Shown here: in pieces, positions 1 through 9,873 of the stretch
How positions within the stretch are numbered: position 1 is the first letter of the stretch
Layout of the letters: each line of letters begins with the position of its first letter
Origin: Pseudoxanthomonas kalamensis DSM 18571
Lineage (GTDB): Bacteria > Pseudomonadota > Gammaproteobacteria > Xanthomonadales > Xanthomonadaceae
Reading direction: 5' to 3'
NCBI RefSeq assembly: GCF_010211745.1
Contig: NZ_PDWQ01000006.1
Span: forward strand, 159,106 to 223,105
DNA length: 64,000 nt
Made by a program: the position numbers and the translations under genes
Notes under the pieces: model-generated
Databases searched by the model: none
What the model was told of the DNA's origin: nothing
What the model saw: the letters and a program-made list of their open reading frames with translations, nothing else

Positions 1-1
1 C

Positions 2-691
2 AAGCCGGACGGTTCCGGCGTGGTCACCGAGGGCGTCAAGCTCTCGCCCAACCCCTTCGACGAGATCGCGCTGGAAGAGGCCCTGCGCCTGCGCGACAAG
101 GGCATCGCCACCGAGGTCGTGGTCGCCACCATCGCCCCGGCCGACGCCCAGGCCCACCTGCGCAACGGTCTGGCCATGGGCGCCAACCGCGCCCTCCACG
201 TGGTCACCGACCAGCCCATCCAGCCGCTGACCGCCGCCCGCACCCTGCTCAAGCTGGTCGAAAAGGAGTCGCCGGACCTGGTGATCCTGGGCAAGCAGGC
301 CATCGACGACGACGCCAACCAGACCGGGCAGATGCTGGCCACGCTGTGGAGCCGCCCGCAGGCGACCTTCGCCAGCAAGCTCGAGATCGCCGACGGCAAG
401 GCCACGGTGACCCGCGAAGTCGACGCCGGCCTGGAGACGCTGGAAGTCGACCTGCCGGCGGTGGTCACCACCGACTTGCGCCTGAACGAGCCGCGCTTCA
501 TCAAGCTGCCCGACATCATGAAGGCCAAGAGCAAGCCACTGGAGACGCTGCAACTGGCGGACCTGGGCGTGGAGTCTGGCGATGCCCTCAAGACCACGGC
601 CTACGCCCCGCCGGCCAAGCGCAGCAAGGGCGTGATGGTGAAGGATGCGGCCGAACTGGTCGCCGCACTCAAGCAGAAGGGGTTGTTGTAA
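2..691 (+). CDS. etfB: Electron transfer flavoprotein beta subunit, 5' truncated by window edge
   Basis: Small subunit of the heterodimeric electron transfer flavoprotein, which accepts electrons from acyl-CoA and other dehydrogenases and passes them to ETF:ubiquinone oxidoreductase. The frame is open from base 2, so the N-terminus lies outside the window. Visible landmarks are the AMP/nucleotide-binding segment around KQAIDDDANQTGQM and the EtfB signature VTREVDAGLETLEVDLPAV followed by DLRLNEPRF. About 229 residues are present, against roughly 250 for the family. The stop TAA overlaps the etfA ATG by one base (TAATG), so the two subunits are translationally coupled. In Xanthomonas this pair forms one border of the LPS biosynthesis locus. 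Confidence 0.96.
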   Translation, partial: KPDGSGVVTEGVKLSPNPFDEIALEEALRLRDKGIATEVVVATIAPADAQAHLRNGLAMGANRALHVVTDQPIQPLTAARTLLKLVEKESPDLVILGKQAIDDDANQTGQMLATLWSRPQATFASKLEIADGKATVTREVDAGLETLEVDLPAVVTTDLRLNEPRFIKLPDIMKAKSKPLETLQLADLGVESGDALKTTAYAPPAKRSKGVMVKDAAELVAALKQKGLL

Positions 692-1629
692 TGGCCAAGG
701 TACTTGTCATCGCCGAACATCTGGACGGCAAGCTCAACGCCTCCACCTCCAAGACCGTCAGCGCCGCGGCCGCCCTGCAGCCCGAGGCGATCGACGTGGT
801 CGTGCTGGCCGACGATCCGTCGGCCGTGGCCGCCCAGGCCGCCGGCATCGCCGGCGTGTCGAAGGTGCTGGCCGTGGCCCATCCGGCCAACGCCCAGGCC
901 GTAGCCCAGGTGCTGGGCCCGCAGATCGCCGAGCTGGCCGCCGGCTATACCCATGTCTTCGGCCCCTCGACCACCTTCGGCAAGGACCTGGTCCCGGTCG
1001 TGGCCGCCCTGCTCGGCGTCAGCCAGGTCTCGGACGTGATGACGGTGGAGGGCCAGACCACCTTCACCCGGCCCATCTATGCCGGCAACGCCATCATCAC
1101 GGTCGAGGCCCCAGCCGGACAGACCGTGGTCGCCACCGTGCGCACCGCCTCGTGGCCGGAAGCGGCCCAGGGCGGCAGCGCCACGGTCGAAGCGGTCAGC
1201 CCCTCGGCGACCCTGCCCACCCATACCCGCCACCTCGGCTTGTCCGCGGCCAAGTCCGACCGCCCCGACCTGCAGAGCGCCAAGCGCGTGGTCTCCGGCG
1301 GCCGCGGCGTCGGCTCGGAAGAGAACTTCAAGATCATCTACGCCCTGGCCGACAAACTCGGCGCTGCCGTCGGTGCCTCGCGCGCCGCGGTCGACGCCGG
1401 CTACGTTCCCAGCGACCTGCAGGTCGGCCAGACCGGCAAGATCATCGCCCCCGAGCTGTACATCGCCGTCGGCATCTCCGGCGCGATCCAGCACCTGACC
1501 GGCATCAAGGACGCCGGCACCATCGTGGCGATCAACAAGGACCCCGACGCCCCGATCTTCGAGGTCGCCGATATCGGACTCGTTGGTGATCTGTTTGCAC
1601 TGCTGCCGGAAATGGAAGCCTTACTTTGA
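691..1629 (+). CDS. etfA: Electron transfer flavoprotein alpha subunit
   Basis: FAD-carrying large subunit of ETF (312 aa, normal length). The C-terminal FAD-binding domain is clear: [11 protein letters not shown], then [12 protein letters not shown] and [13 protein letters not shown] at about residues 246-272, then [20 protein letters not shown]. The start is the ATG at 691 that overlaps the etfB stop. It works in the cytoplasm with EtfB. The next gene, a glycosyltransferase of the polysaccharide island, begins only 10 bases downstream with no visible terminator. Read-through from etf into the island is therefore possible. Confidence 0.97.
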   Translation: MAKVLVIAEHLDGKLNASTSKTVSAAAALQPEAIDVVVLADDPSAVAAQAAGIAGVSKVLAVAHPANAQAVAQVLGPQIAELAAGYTHVFGPSTTFGKDLVPVVAALLGVSQVSDVMTVEGQTTFTRPIYAGNAIITVEAPAGQTVVATVRTASWPEAAQGGSATVEAVSPSATLPTHTRHLGLSAAKSDRPDLQSAKRVVSGGRGVGSEENFKIIYALADKLGAAVGASRAAVDAGYVPSDLQVGQTGKIIAPELYIAVGISGAIQHLTGIKDAGTIVAINKDPDAPIFEVADIGLVGDLFALLPEMEALL

Positions 1630-1639
1630 TACCTGCCCA

Positions 1640-2764
1640 ATGCCAAGCAGGGATATTCCAACCGTGAAACTAGCTCTAGTAGGGCCCATCAAACCCTACC
1701 GTGGCGGCATTTCCCAATACACAACTCAACTTGCACACGCATTACGCAACTCCTGCGCACTGACGCTGATCTCATTTAAACGGCAGTACCCTAATTGGAT
1801 ATATCCAGGCAAGAGCGACTTAGAGCCAGGTCAGGAAGACCAGAAAGACCAACAAGCAAACTATTGTCTAGATATATTTTCGCCTGTCAGTTGGCTGCGC
1901 GCCGCCGATAGGATTGCCATGGATGGCTGCAAGGTCACGATAATCAGCTGGTGGACCATCGTCTGGGCCATGCCCTTCGCACTGCTGGCAAAGCGCCTGA
2001 GCAAACAAGGCATTAGTTGCGTTTTCCTATGCCATAACCTCGCCGATCATGGGGCAAGCAAGCTTAGAGCGTGGCTGTCTTGGCAAGTGTTGGCGCTGGC
2101 AGACGGCTATATCGTTCACTCCGAAGAGCAACGCAAACAACTCGAGTATCGCTGGCCGGACAAGCCCGTCCTACAGCGGCCACATCCGATATACGGCCAA
2201 TTCCCGGAACCAACTGGGATCCTGCCCAAGCGCGGAAAACTTGAAATCCTATTTTTTGGTTTCATCCGCCCATACAAGGGCCTGGAGATCCTGATCTCCG
2301 CACTGGACCGGCTTCAAGACTCCGAAATTCATCTTACAATCGCGGGCGAATCCTGGTCAGATCCACATGAACTGCAATCTCTTTGCCAGCTTATTCCAAG
2401 TGTAGACCTATGCTTGGGCTACGCAAGCGATACAGAGTCTGCTGAATACTTTGACCGAGCGGATATCGTCGTACTCCCTTACCTGAGCGCAACCGGAAGT
2501 GGCGTTGCATCCTTGGCTTTTCATTATGGAAAGCCGATTCTGGCCTCTTCCGTTGGCGGACTGAAAGATGTCGTGATAGATAACCAAACTGGATGGCTGG
2601 TGCCGCCAGGTTCGGCATCTGCCTTGGCGAATAGCATTAGCCGCATCAGCCGCGCAGATGCTCTTGCATGCAGGCCGCACATCGAGAGGTTTGTGGAAGA
2701 AAACAGCTGGTCAAGTATGTCCCAAGACATCATCGATTTTTGTGGCACAGCACAGAAGTCATGA
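1640..2764 (+). CDS. GT-B glycosyltransferase (GT4-like), surface polysaccharide
   Basis: 374 aa. The N-terminal half opens with a glycine-rich strand-loop ([14 protein letters not shown]) typical of GT4 acceptor domains. The C-terminal Rossmann half starts near residue 200 ([17 protein letters not shown]) and carries the nucleotide-sugar region near 281-313 ([16 protein letters not shown], then [15 protein letters not shown]). It probably transfers a sugar from an NDP donor on the inner membrane face; donor and linkage cannot be read. I chose the ATG at 1640; a GTG at 1664 is an alternative. The stop overlaps the next start (ATGA). AT-richer codon use than etfA supports membership of the variable island. 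Confidence 0.85.
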   Translation: MPSRDIPTVKLALVGPIKPYRGGISQYTTQLAHALRNSCALTLISFKRQYPNWIYPGKSDLEPGQEDQKDQQANYCLDIFSPVSWLRAADRIAMDGCKVTIISWWTIVWAMPFALLAKRLSKQGISCVFLCHNLADHGASKLRAWLSWQVLALADGYIVHSEEQRKQLEYRWPDKPVLQRPHPIYGQFPEPTGILPKRGKLEILFFGFIRPYKGLEILISALDRLQDSEIHLTIAGESWSDPHELQSLCQLIPSVDLCLGYASDTESAEYFDRADIVVLPYLSATGSGVASLAFHYGKPILASSVGGLKDVVIDNQTGWLVPPGSASALANSISRISRADALACRPHIERFVEENSWSSMSQDIIDFCGTAQKS

Positions 2765-3495
2765 AACACTCGCCGCTGCCACGCCATCCGCACGCCATCT
2801 TGGATATGCCCTCCAGATGGAGGAAGGCCAGGAAAATCGAACAAATCTTGGGTCGACAGCGCATAATCGATTGCCGTAACTTGCTGGAAATCGGGACGGG
2901 TTCGGGGATGATCGCCTCGTACTTTTCAACCGTGATCCCGCATGGGAAGGTCCACGCCGTTGACACCACGGACAATCTCGTCGCCCCACCTTCATTTGCA
3001 TTCCAAAAGGTTCAAAGTACGATTCTCCCATTCGAACAGGAAACTCTCGACATTGTCATCAGCAATCACGTGCTTGAACATGTCGGAGATCGTGGCGCGC
3101 AGATTTCCCACTTGCGAGAAATCCGCCGTGTACTGGACCGCCAAGGCATTGCGTATTTGGCCGTGCCAAACCGCTGGAGTCTCTATGAAGCACACTATCG
3201 ACTCCCCTTGCTCAGCTGGCTGCCGCATCCATGGTCCGATCGCTACCTGCACGCCTTCCGCAACACCCAGCACTACGACTGCGAACCTCTGGGCCCGTTG
3301 GCCTTGAGGCGAATGTTCAAGAAGGCTGGCCTAGCATGGTGGGATGTTTCTTTCGACGCACTGCAATTGCTGCTTGCCCAGGAAAGCAGTAGCAAGAGGC
3401 TGGGACGCGCCGCATCCCGGCTGTGGCCCGTGACAGTTCCGCTCTATCCGATCCTTCCAACTTACGTTTTCCTGCTATCACGCACGAACCGATGA
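2761..3495 (+). CDS. Class I SAM-dependent methyltransferase
   Basis: 244 aa. Motif I for SAM binding is LLEIGTGSGMIASYF (about residues 41-55). An acidic residue follows in VDTTDN, and the motif region ISNHVLEHVGD is typical of the Methyltransf_11 family. No membrane segment is visible. It overlaps the upstream glycosyltransferase stop and the downstream membrane-protein start by ATGA, so three genes are coupled. The role is inferred: O-methylation of a sugar or a lipid-linked intermediate. The actual substrate is unknown. Confidence 0.82.
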   Translation: MKHSPLPRHPHAILDMPSRWRKARKIEQILGRQRIIDCRNLLEIGTGSGMIASYFSTVIPHGKVHAVDTTDNLVAPPSFAFQKVQSTILPFEQETLDIVISNHVLEHVGDRGAQISHLREIRRVLDRQGIAYLAVPNRWSLYEAHYRLPLLSWLPHPWSDRYLHAFRNTQHYDCEPLGPLALRRMFKKAGLAWWDVSFDALQLLLAQESSSKRLGRAASRLWPVTVPLYPILPTYVFLLSRTNR

Positions 3496-4439
3496 AAACT
3501 GCAGGGAAATGGCTGGGGCTCGCAGCGACGCTGCTTTGCCTCTACTTTTTTTCCAGCCAGGTCGTCGCCTACTGGAAAACGATTCGGGAATTTCCTGGAA
3601 CGCCTGCCTTCACAGTTGCGTTCCTTGGCTCAATGGCACTCTATCTCTCGACCTATGCCACCAGCGGGAAAAGCTGGCAACTTGCATTGAGGATGGCTTC
3701 GACTCACATATCCTTGGGCAAGTCCACCAGGATCATCATGCAGTCGCAGATTGCCAAATTTGCACCAGGCAATGTGGCACACCATATCGGAAGAGTGGTT
3801 CTCGCCAATCGCGCCGGAATACCGCCTGCGACCACCGTGGCTACCGCGGCTATCGACATGCTGGCACTGCTCATTGCGGCACTGCTTGCCGCGCTCCTGG
3901 TCCTGGAGCCACTCACTACCCTGATTCGACAGTATGAGGAACACCTTGAACAAAGCGCGAGGCTGGCGACGATCACCGGGCTGACGCTTTCAGCCGTCGC
4001 GCTGTTTGCATATGCCGGATCGCGGCGAGTACGAAGAGGCCTACGGAAATTCGCAGGCGTGTCTGGACTCAGCGCCCTCGGGAATATTCAGAACCTTCGT
4101 CGCATGCTGGCCTGCATAGCCCTTTATCTCGGCTCCTTCGTCCTGGGAGGTTCAGCACTGTGGCTGATAGCCGAAAGCTTGCCGGCATCAAACCAGATCC
4201 AGCTCGTCTGGGCAGTCGGAACCTATGCGGTCGCATGGCTGGCGGGATTTATTGCTCCTGGAGCGCCTGCCGGACTGGGAGTCAGAGAGGCAGTTATTGT
4301 ACTTGCCCTTGGGCCTATGGCAGGAAAAGATGTTGCCACTACCTCCGCGCTCTTCTTTCGTCTTGCAACAACCATTGGGGATGGAGCTGCCTTTTCCATC
4401 GCCTGGCTCTATGAAAAGAAAATCAAATCTTCCGATTGA
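3492..4439 (+). CDS. Flippase-like integral membrane protein (UPF0104 / lysylphosphatidylglycerol synthase TM family)
   Basis: 315 aa with about eight hydrophobic helices and no soluble catalytic domain. The family hallmark near the C-terminus is visible: a Gly/Pro-rich loop AGFIAPGAPAGLGVREAVIV. Members resemble the membrane half of MprF and are annotated as flippase-like proteins; several sit in polysaccharide or glycolipid loci. The start at 3492 overlaps the methyltransferase stop (ATGA). Its neighbours are a GtrB-like GT2 and a DUF2142 protein, so it may translocate a lipid-linked sugar; this is inference. It converges on the metalloprotease gene, with 32 bases between stops. Confidence 0.8.
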   Translation: MKTAGKWLGLAATLLCLYFFSSQVVAYWKTIREFPGTPAFTVAFLGSMALYLSTYATSGKSWQLALRMASTHISLGKSTRIIMQSQIAKFAPGNVAHHIGRVVLANRAGIPPATTVATAAIDMLALLIAALLAALLVLEPLTTLIRQYEEHLEQSARLATITGLTLSAVALFAYAGSRRVRRGLRKFAGVSGLSALGNIQNLRRMLACIALYLGSFVLGGSALWLIAESLPASNQIQLVWAVGTYAVAWLAGFIAPGAPAGLGVREAVIVLALGPMAGKDVATTSALFFRLATTIGDGAAFSIAWLYEKKIKSSD

Positions 4440-4471
4440 ATCCATTGCCAGTGGCGCTGCTATGGGCGAAC

Positions 4472-6967
4472 CTACAACGAAGAAACATTGCCTATCTTTC
4501 TGTAGCTCGACGACAGTGCATTTCCATTACCCAACCACACCCACATGTCACCCTTTGTTGTTTTCCAGAGCAGATCCAGCTTGTCATCGCCGCTGAAGTC
4601 CCCCCCAGCCATCAATTCATCGCCTGCATTCAATCTTATGACCGCAGACTGCCTAGAAACATTTGGCCCATCCATGATCCAGTAGGTATACCGATTAGGT
4701 GATGGGTTAATGAATACGAGATCGTCTTTCCCATCCCCATCAACATCACCGGCATGCTCAATCCCCCAACCAGCCCCAAGTGTTGCAATCTTCTTATATG
4801 AAGCATACGGATGGGAACCATTCCCCATCCACATCCACAACTCGCGCTTAGGAGTTTGCCAAAGCAAATCCAGATTTCCGTCTCCGTTGAAATCCCCATG
4901 CGCAACCAGCGTGTCGCCATTCTTCCCTGCGGGCACAGATGCACGGCGACTTATGATCGTCGCTCCATTCATAATCCAATAGGTATAACGGTATGCCACT
5001 GGGTTTGTGAACAGCAGATCGTCCTTGCCGTCACCATTGATGTCTCCCGCACCAGCCATCTTCCAGCCAGCGCCAAGCCCTACAGCAAGCTTTATGCTGC
5101 TGGCGGCCAGATCGCTGCCATTGCCCAGCCACATCCACAAATCGCCTTCGGGGGTGGACCACACCGTATCCAGCTTTCCATCTCCGTTGAAATCACCGAC
5201 GGCACCCAATGCATCATCTTCATTGGTCTCCTTGGCTGAACCCGTCCCGGCTACCGCCAAACCCTGCAGCTTCCAGAAATTGACTTCATTCAAGCCCGCA
5301 TTATTGAACAAAAGATCTTCATCTCCGTCCGCATCCAAATCCCCCGCATATGCGAGCCACTCTCCATCGTCGCCAGCGTCCCCTCCCTCATCGACCTTGG
5401 TCGCTCTGAAGGATGCAATGATGGAAACTGTCTGCCTCAAGCTCCTGGCATTATCTGCATGGTCGCTAATCCCGCAAGCCACTCCCCCACACGCAGATAC
5501 ATCCGGGTTCGAAAAATAGCGGTACAGCGTCTGGTTATTGTCGCCATACGCCATGACCGTATAGAAATTACCTCCAGCAGGACTTGTCTTGTACCCAAAC
5601 GAGTATGGATACCGCCCGTAGACTAGTTCCCCGCCATCATCCAGTGCATTCGACTCATCATGAGCAGAGCCCATATTGTGAGCCATTTCATGAATCAGAG
5701 AGATGTCGTCGCAGTAGTAAGTACTACCTCCACTTGTGTACTCCCCATCACTGACAACGGAATACCCGAATGACGCATCAATGGCAGGGACTATCTCCTC
5801 CTGATCTGCACCAAGGAGCCATGCAATACCACATCCCTCCTGCTCCTGCTTCAGCTGCCGAACCAGAGTCACGAGATCCGCGCCATATTCCTCCCGGGCC
5901 TCTCGCAATGCCTGTAATGATGTAGGTACCGAGATCGGACTGGCGCCATCGCTTCCTGTCAGCTCCTCCAATGCCACCGAGTTGCTGGTGTTGTCGGCAT
6001 AGGCTACCGCCACCGAGTGCACCAACCGGATTCTGGCATCGACGTTGCTGTTACTCAGCGCCTGATTTGAAATTGAAACCAGATTGTTGAGCAAGGTCAC
6101 GGCCGCAGACTGGCTGCCCACCCGTGACACGATGCCATTCGAATAACCTGCGACCAGATCGATTGTCACGGCAGAACTGGAATCAGCCGCACTTGAAACC
6201 CTACTCGAAGATGAAGCCATATCTTGTCTCGCAAGAGACGCACTGGCCTGCTGACCTTGAACATCCTCCGAGCTCGACGCGTTCACCTTGCCCTCAGCCT
6301 GCTCTACAAGCGAGTATGCTGCCGCGTCGATATCCAAGCCGCCTGGCATGGCAATATCCGTCGCTGCAAGGCGCGCGCTTTTCAGCTTTGTGGCATCCGG
6401 CTGCGCGACATAAGCCAGACCATCTTGCGTTACCAGTCTGAGCGCTGGGCCATTTCCTTGGGGAATCGATCCAAATACTGCATTCTCGCCAAAAGTAATG
6501 ATGGCCTCTTGAGCTTGGTCACCATCGATAACGCGTCCTATCCATGACCAATTCCCATCTGGGCTTTCCTCATGTCGCTCATACTGCAGTTCAAGCGCAC
6601 TGCCATCCGGTTTCGGGATTGACATCCGCCCGGTAGCAACGGCACGGAATGCATGTTCCTCACTCACTTTCACCGGGTAGAGCTTGTATGCCCCCTGCTG
6701 GCGCACCCCATCTCCGAATGACAGCAGTTGTCCTCGATCTGGCAGGTTGGCGAACACGCGCCTCCGCTCTTCCATCACAGGAGTATGCGACAAAGCACCT
6801 GGGCTTTGCGTAACCGCGACCGCCCCTCCCCTGTCAACTGGATGCCATTTCGAATCACGACCATCCTCTCCCCCCGTAGTGCAAGAGAGAAGCAACACGA
6901 CTGGGACAAGACCTGCAAGTAAGGAAAACCGCACGTGGACCTCCGTGCATTTACGTTTTATGAACAA
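4472..6967 (-). CDS. Secreted zinc metalloprotease (metzincin) lipoprotein with FG-GAP/VCBS repeats
   Basis: 831 aa as read from the first ATG; in-frame GTG codons a few residues later are alternative starts. The N-terminus is a signal segment ending in a lipobox-like LLLSC, so export and lipid anchoring are likely. The catalytic motif HEMAHNMGSAHD (His426, Glu427, His430, His436) fits the metzincin pattern, and VMAYGD is the likely Met-turn. From about residue 532 to the end there are six calcium-loop repeats of FG-GAP type, such as DLDADGDED, DFNGDGKLD, DINGDGKDD and DVDGDGKDD, alternating with W.W.GNG segments. It is the only non-glycan gene in this part of the island and is oriented against its neighbours. 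Substrate unknown. Confidence 0.88.
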   Translation of the reverse strand: MFIKRKCTEVHVRFSLLAGLVPVVLLLSCTTGGEDGRDSKWHPVDRGGAVAVTQSPGALSHTPVMEERRRVFANLPDRGQLLSFGDGVRQQGAYKLYPVKVSEEHAFRAVATGRMSIPKPDGSALELQYERHEESPDGNWSWIGRVIDGDQAQEAIITFGENAVFGSIPQGNGPALRLVTQDGLAYVAQPDATKLKSARLAATDIAMPGGLDIDAAAYSLVEQAEGKVNASSSEDVQGQQASASLARQDMASSSSRVSSAADSSSAVTIDLVAGYSNGIVSRVGSQSAAVTLLNNLVSISNQALSNSNVDARIRLVHSVAVAYADNTSNSVALEELTGSDGASPISVPTSLQALREAREEYGADLVTLVRQLKQEQEGCGIAWLLGADQEEIVPAIDASFGYSVVSDGEYTSGGSTYYCDDISLIHEMAHNMGSAHDESNALDDGGELVYGRYPYSFGYKTSPAGGNFYTVMAYGDNNQTLYRYFSNPDVSACGGVACGISDHADNARSLRQTVSIIASFRATKVDEGGDAGDDGEWLAYAGDLDADGDEDLLFNNAGLNEVNFWKLQGLAVAGTGSAKETNEDDALGAVGDFNGDGKLDTVWSTPEGDLWMWLGNGSDLAASSIKLAVGLGAGWKMAGAGDINGDGKDDLLFTNPVAYRYTYWIMNGATIISRRASVPAGKNGDTLVAHGDFNGDGNLDLLWQTPKRELWMWMGNGSHPYASYKKIATLGAGWGIEHAGDVDGDGKDDLVFINPSPNRYTYWIMDGPNVSRQSAVIRLNAGDELMAGGDFSGDDKLDLLWKTTKGDMWVWLGNGNALSSSYRKIGNVSSL

Positions 6968-7173
6968 GGAACTTCAAGCATATGCGCAACTCGGCACCAA
7001 ATGCAGCCAAGCGCCCCCTGCGGCTTCTGAGGAGGAGCCTCCCAATATTAGACAACAAGCATGTCTTGAAGATGTGAACCCACTCACGGGTTGCCCGAAG
7101 GGCTTCATTCGCATGATCCTGCCGGCACCAGCGGGAACCGGTATCATCCCTTAGCCCACCAAGACCATGCCCC

Positions 7174-8133
7174 ATGAAGCTCATCGTACAGATTCCCTGC
7201 CTCAATGAAGCCGCCACCCTGGCCACCACGATCTCGGAATTACCTAATAAAATCAATGGGTTTGATGAAGTTGAGTGGTTGGTTATAGATGATGGCTCGA
7301 CCGACGATACGGCACTGGTCGCCAAGTCCTTGGGCGTTCACCACATTGTCCGCCACCCGGCGAACCGCGGCTTGGCCACGGCCTTCATGACTGGAGTTGA
7401 TGCTTGCTTGCGCCTGAATGCCGATGTCATCGTCAATACGGATGCAGACAACCAATATAGGGCCGAAGATATCCCGAAATTGACGGCCCCAATCCTGAGC
7501 GGTGAAGCCGACATGGTTATTGGCGAGCGGCCTATCGACAGCACGGAGCACTTCTCCTGGCTGAAAAAAAAATTGCAACGCCTTGGAAGCTGGGCCGTAC
7601 GCATAGCCAGCAAAACCGATGTAAAAGATGCACCAAGCGGATTTCGTGCAGTTTCCCGGGAAACTGCCATGCGCCTGAATGTATTCAATGCATATACCTA
7701 CACACTTGAAACGATCATCCAGGCGGGCCTGAGCAATCTCAGGGTCATTTCGGTACCGATCCGCACCAATGAAGATTTGCGCCCATCACGACTTGTCAAG
7801 AGCATTTTCAGCTATGTTCGTCGTTCGCTGACGACGATAATACGGGTGGTATTGATTTACAGGCCGCTGCATGTTTTTTTCTGGTCAGGACTACTCATGA
7901 CCTCAACAGGTGGACTGCTGGCCTTCCGCTTCCTGTACTTCTTCCTGTCAGGCTCCGGGGACGGGCACATCCAATCCCTGATCCTAGCCTCGCTTTGCAT
8001 CGTACTGGGGGGGATGATGTGGATGCTGGGACTGATCTCGGAACTGATTTCGACTAATCGCAAGCTTCTGGAAAAGATCAACTGGCGAATACAGAAAATC
8101 GAACATCATCAAGGTTCGCCCTATGCACGGTGA
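7174..8133 (+). CDS. GtrB/DPM-like GT2 glycosyltransferase with C-terminal membrane helices
   Basis: 319 aa. The N-terminal GT-A domain shows IPCLNEAATL, the nucleotide-binding VIDDGSTDDTA and the metal-binding NTDADNQY. Two hydrophobic helices follow at about residues 230-255 and 265-290. This layout is that of polyprenyl-phosphate sugar synthases (GtrB, ArnC, DPM1 type), which charge a lipid carrier for use by a periplasmic GT-C enzyme. The gene overlaps the downstream DUF2142 gene by 11 bases, which fits such a pairing. The sugar is unknown. The 206 bases upstream hold no gene I can support. Confidence 0.86.
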   Translation: MKLIVQIPCLNEAATLATTISELPNKINGFDEVEWLVIDDGSTDDTALVAKSLGVHHIVRHPANRGLATAFMTGVDACLRLNADVIVNTDADNQYRAEDIPKLTAPILSGEADMVIGERPIDSTEHFSWLKKKLQRLGSWAVRIASKTDVKDAPSGFRAVSRETAMRLNVFNAYTYTLETIIQAGLSNLRVISVPIRTNEDLRPSRLVKSIFSYVRRSLTTIIRVVLIYRPLHVFFWSGLLMTSTGGLLAFRFLYFFLSGSGDGHIQSLILASLCIVLGGMMWMLGLISELISTNRKLLEKINWRIQKIEHHQGSPYAR

Positions 8134-9865
8134 GCCCGAACCAGCATCGGGATTCCCCTTACGACAGGCCTTGTCATCGCTATTCCGACCGGAATTTCTA
8201 TTGGCGCTTGCGCTTGCCATATACACTTTTTCCAGTGCCTGGATACAGGCCGACACCACTCCCGTCGGGGCTCCACCCGATGAATGGGCACATATCAGCT
8301 ATATAGACGACATCTACACAGGCAAAGGCCTGATACCCGACTACGCCAACGCCACGATACTGCCTAGCCGAAGCCGCGGAAACTACCTGGGCCACCCGCC
8401 GCTTTACTACACCGCTTCCGCATTGGCCGGCAAGACGCTTGGCTGGGACGCCCCGTCCGAGAACCCGCTTCCCTACAGGCTATTCAGCGCCACCCTGTTT
8501 TCGCTCGGCATGGGCCTCTGGATCCTGGCCGGGAAAAACCTCGGGCTGAATTCCACCACACTTGTCGCCATGGTTGCTGGAACCATGGCAATTCCCATGT
8601 TCCCCTACCTTGCTGGCAGCATCAACAATGACAACCTTGGCTATCTTTCCGTGGCCATTTCAGGCTTCGGTGCTAGCCTTCTTAGGAAAAACTCCCGAGC
8701 GGCATTCTGGATAGCCGCAGCAGGGCTTGCAATGGCGCTCTTAACAAAAGCGACGGCCGGATTGTTCCTGTTGATATTTCTCGGCATTCTCCTTGGCTTC
8801 CACCTATATTCCTACAGGTCTCGCAAAGAGTGGATCCATGCAATTGCCCCCACCATGATGGTGATCGTCATTGCAGGCACCTACTTCATTCCTACGGTAA
8901 TACACCATGGGAGTGCCTTTCCGAAAAGCGCCGAACTTTATACCGAGCTGGGACCACCTGACAGCCCAGTGGGACTGACTGAATCCGCCGCCGAATCCTT
9001 CAGACAGATGTGGGCACGTCTTCCCATGATCGCCTCGCACCAGTCCCTGATCGTGTTCGATAAGCATGACACGCACGTATTTTATGCCATGCTGATACTT
9101 GCAACACTGGCGTTTCTCGCATCTATCAGTTTCCCGCATCACCGACGACAGGCACGATCGTCGCCCACGGCATGGTACGGATATGCAACGGCAGTCGCTT
9201 TCCTGGTAGCGATGTTGGCTACCATGCTCGTCCATTTCATTGTCGTGTTTCGCGGATACCAGCTGCATGGAGTGTTCGCCGCATTGCAACCCCGCTATTA
9301 CAACTATGCATTGCCTGGATTTTTCGTCCTGGCCTTCCAGGCATGGAGAAATAATGCGATTGTTCGTAGCCTGTTCGTAGGCTACTGCTTGACTGCTTCG
9401 TACCTGATTGCCATTTCTCCGCCACGACTCACCTTCTCACAGTCAGCGAAGTTCACCGAGCCCGCCATCATGGAAATACACATTCCAGCATTCCCCCCTG
9501 CCAGTTCCTCACGGCCAACGATCCTTAATGCCCCAGCTGGCCATGTGGACAGCTTCAATATCAAAAGCGGGAATATCGAAGTTCGTGGATGGGGCATCGA
9601 TGCCAGCCGGAAAACCCCCGCCGTGCGCATCTGGATACTCCTGGATGGACAGTCGATCGGGACCATTCCAACAGGCCTCTCCCGTCCGGATGTTGCCAAC
9701 GCCCTGCATTCGCCGCCCGCCATGAGGTCCGGATTCAAGGCTAAACTGGTTCTAGACAAAAATGACTTGGACCCTTGCCGTGTACAACTTGCCGCTGAAC
9801 AGGCCGATGGTTCACTTACACCAATACGAAACAGGCATTGTCAAAACCGAATTGATGGGAGATAA
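8123..9865 (+). CDS. DUF2142-like multi-spanning membrane protein (putative GT-C) with C-terminal beta module
   Basis: 580 aa. The first helix (about residues 25-43) is followed by a periplasmic-type acidic loop GAPPDEWAHISYIDDIY, as in DUF2142 proteins and analogous to the catalytic loops of GT-C transferases. Around ten more hydrophobic helices follow, up to about residue 440. Residues about 475-575 form a soluble tail with VRGWGID, RPDV and SGFKAKL. The same pattern recurs in the methyltransferase at 12642-14057 and in the Wzt-like ATPase at 26507-27667. It probably uses the lipid-linked sugar made by the overlapping GT2 gene to decorate the glycan outside the membrane; this is inference. 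It ends 8 bases from a convergent gene. Confidence 0.75.
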   Translation: MHGEPEPASGFPLRQALSSLFRPEFLLALALAIYTFSSAWIQADTTPVGAPPDEWAHISYIDDIYTGKGLIPDYANATILPSRSRGNYLGHPPLYYTASALAGKTLGWDAPSENPLPYRLFSATLFSLGMGLWILAGKNLGLNSTTLVAMVAGTMAIPMFPYLAGSINNDNLGYLSVAISGFGASLLRKNSRAAFWIAAAGLAMALLTKATAGLFLLIFLGILLGFHLYSYRSRKEWIHAIAPTMMVIVIAGTYFIPTVIHHGSAFPKSAELYTELGPPDSPVGLTESAAESFRQMWARLPMIASHQSLIVFDKHDTHVFYAMLILATLAFLASISFPHHRRQARSSPTAWYGYATAVAFLVAMLATMLVHFIVVFRGYQLHGVFAALQPRYYNYALPGFFVLAFQAWRNNAIVRSLFVGYCLTASYLIAISPPRLTFSQSAKFTEPAIMEIHIPAFPPASSSRPTILNAPAGHVDSFNIKSGNIEVRGWGIDASRKTPAVRIWILLDGQSIGTIPTGLSRPDVANALHSPPAMRSGFKAKLVLDKNDLDPCRVQLAAEQADGSLTPIRNRHCQNRIDGR

Positions 9866-9873
9866 ATCCTGCG

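Noticed and set aside
2..691. EtfB lacking its N-terminus as a pseudogene
   Set aside because: The frame is open to the window edge, so truncation is due to the window, not mutation.
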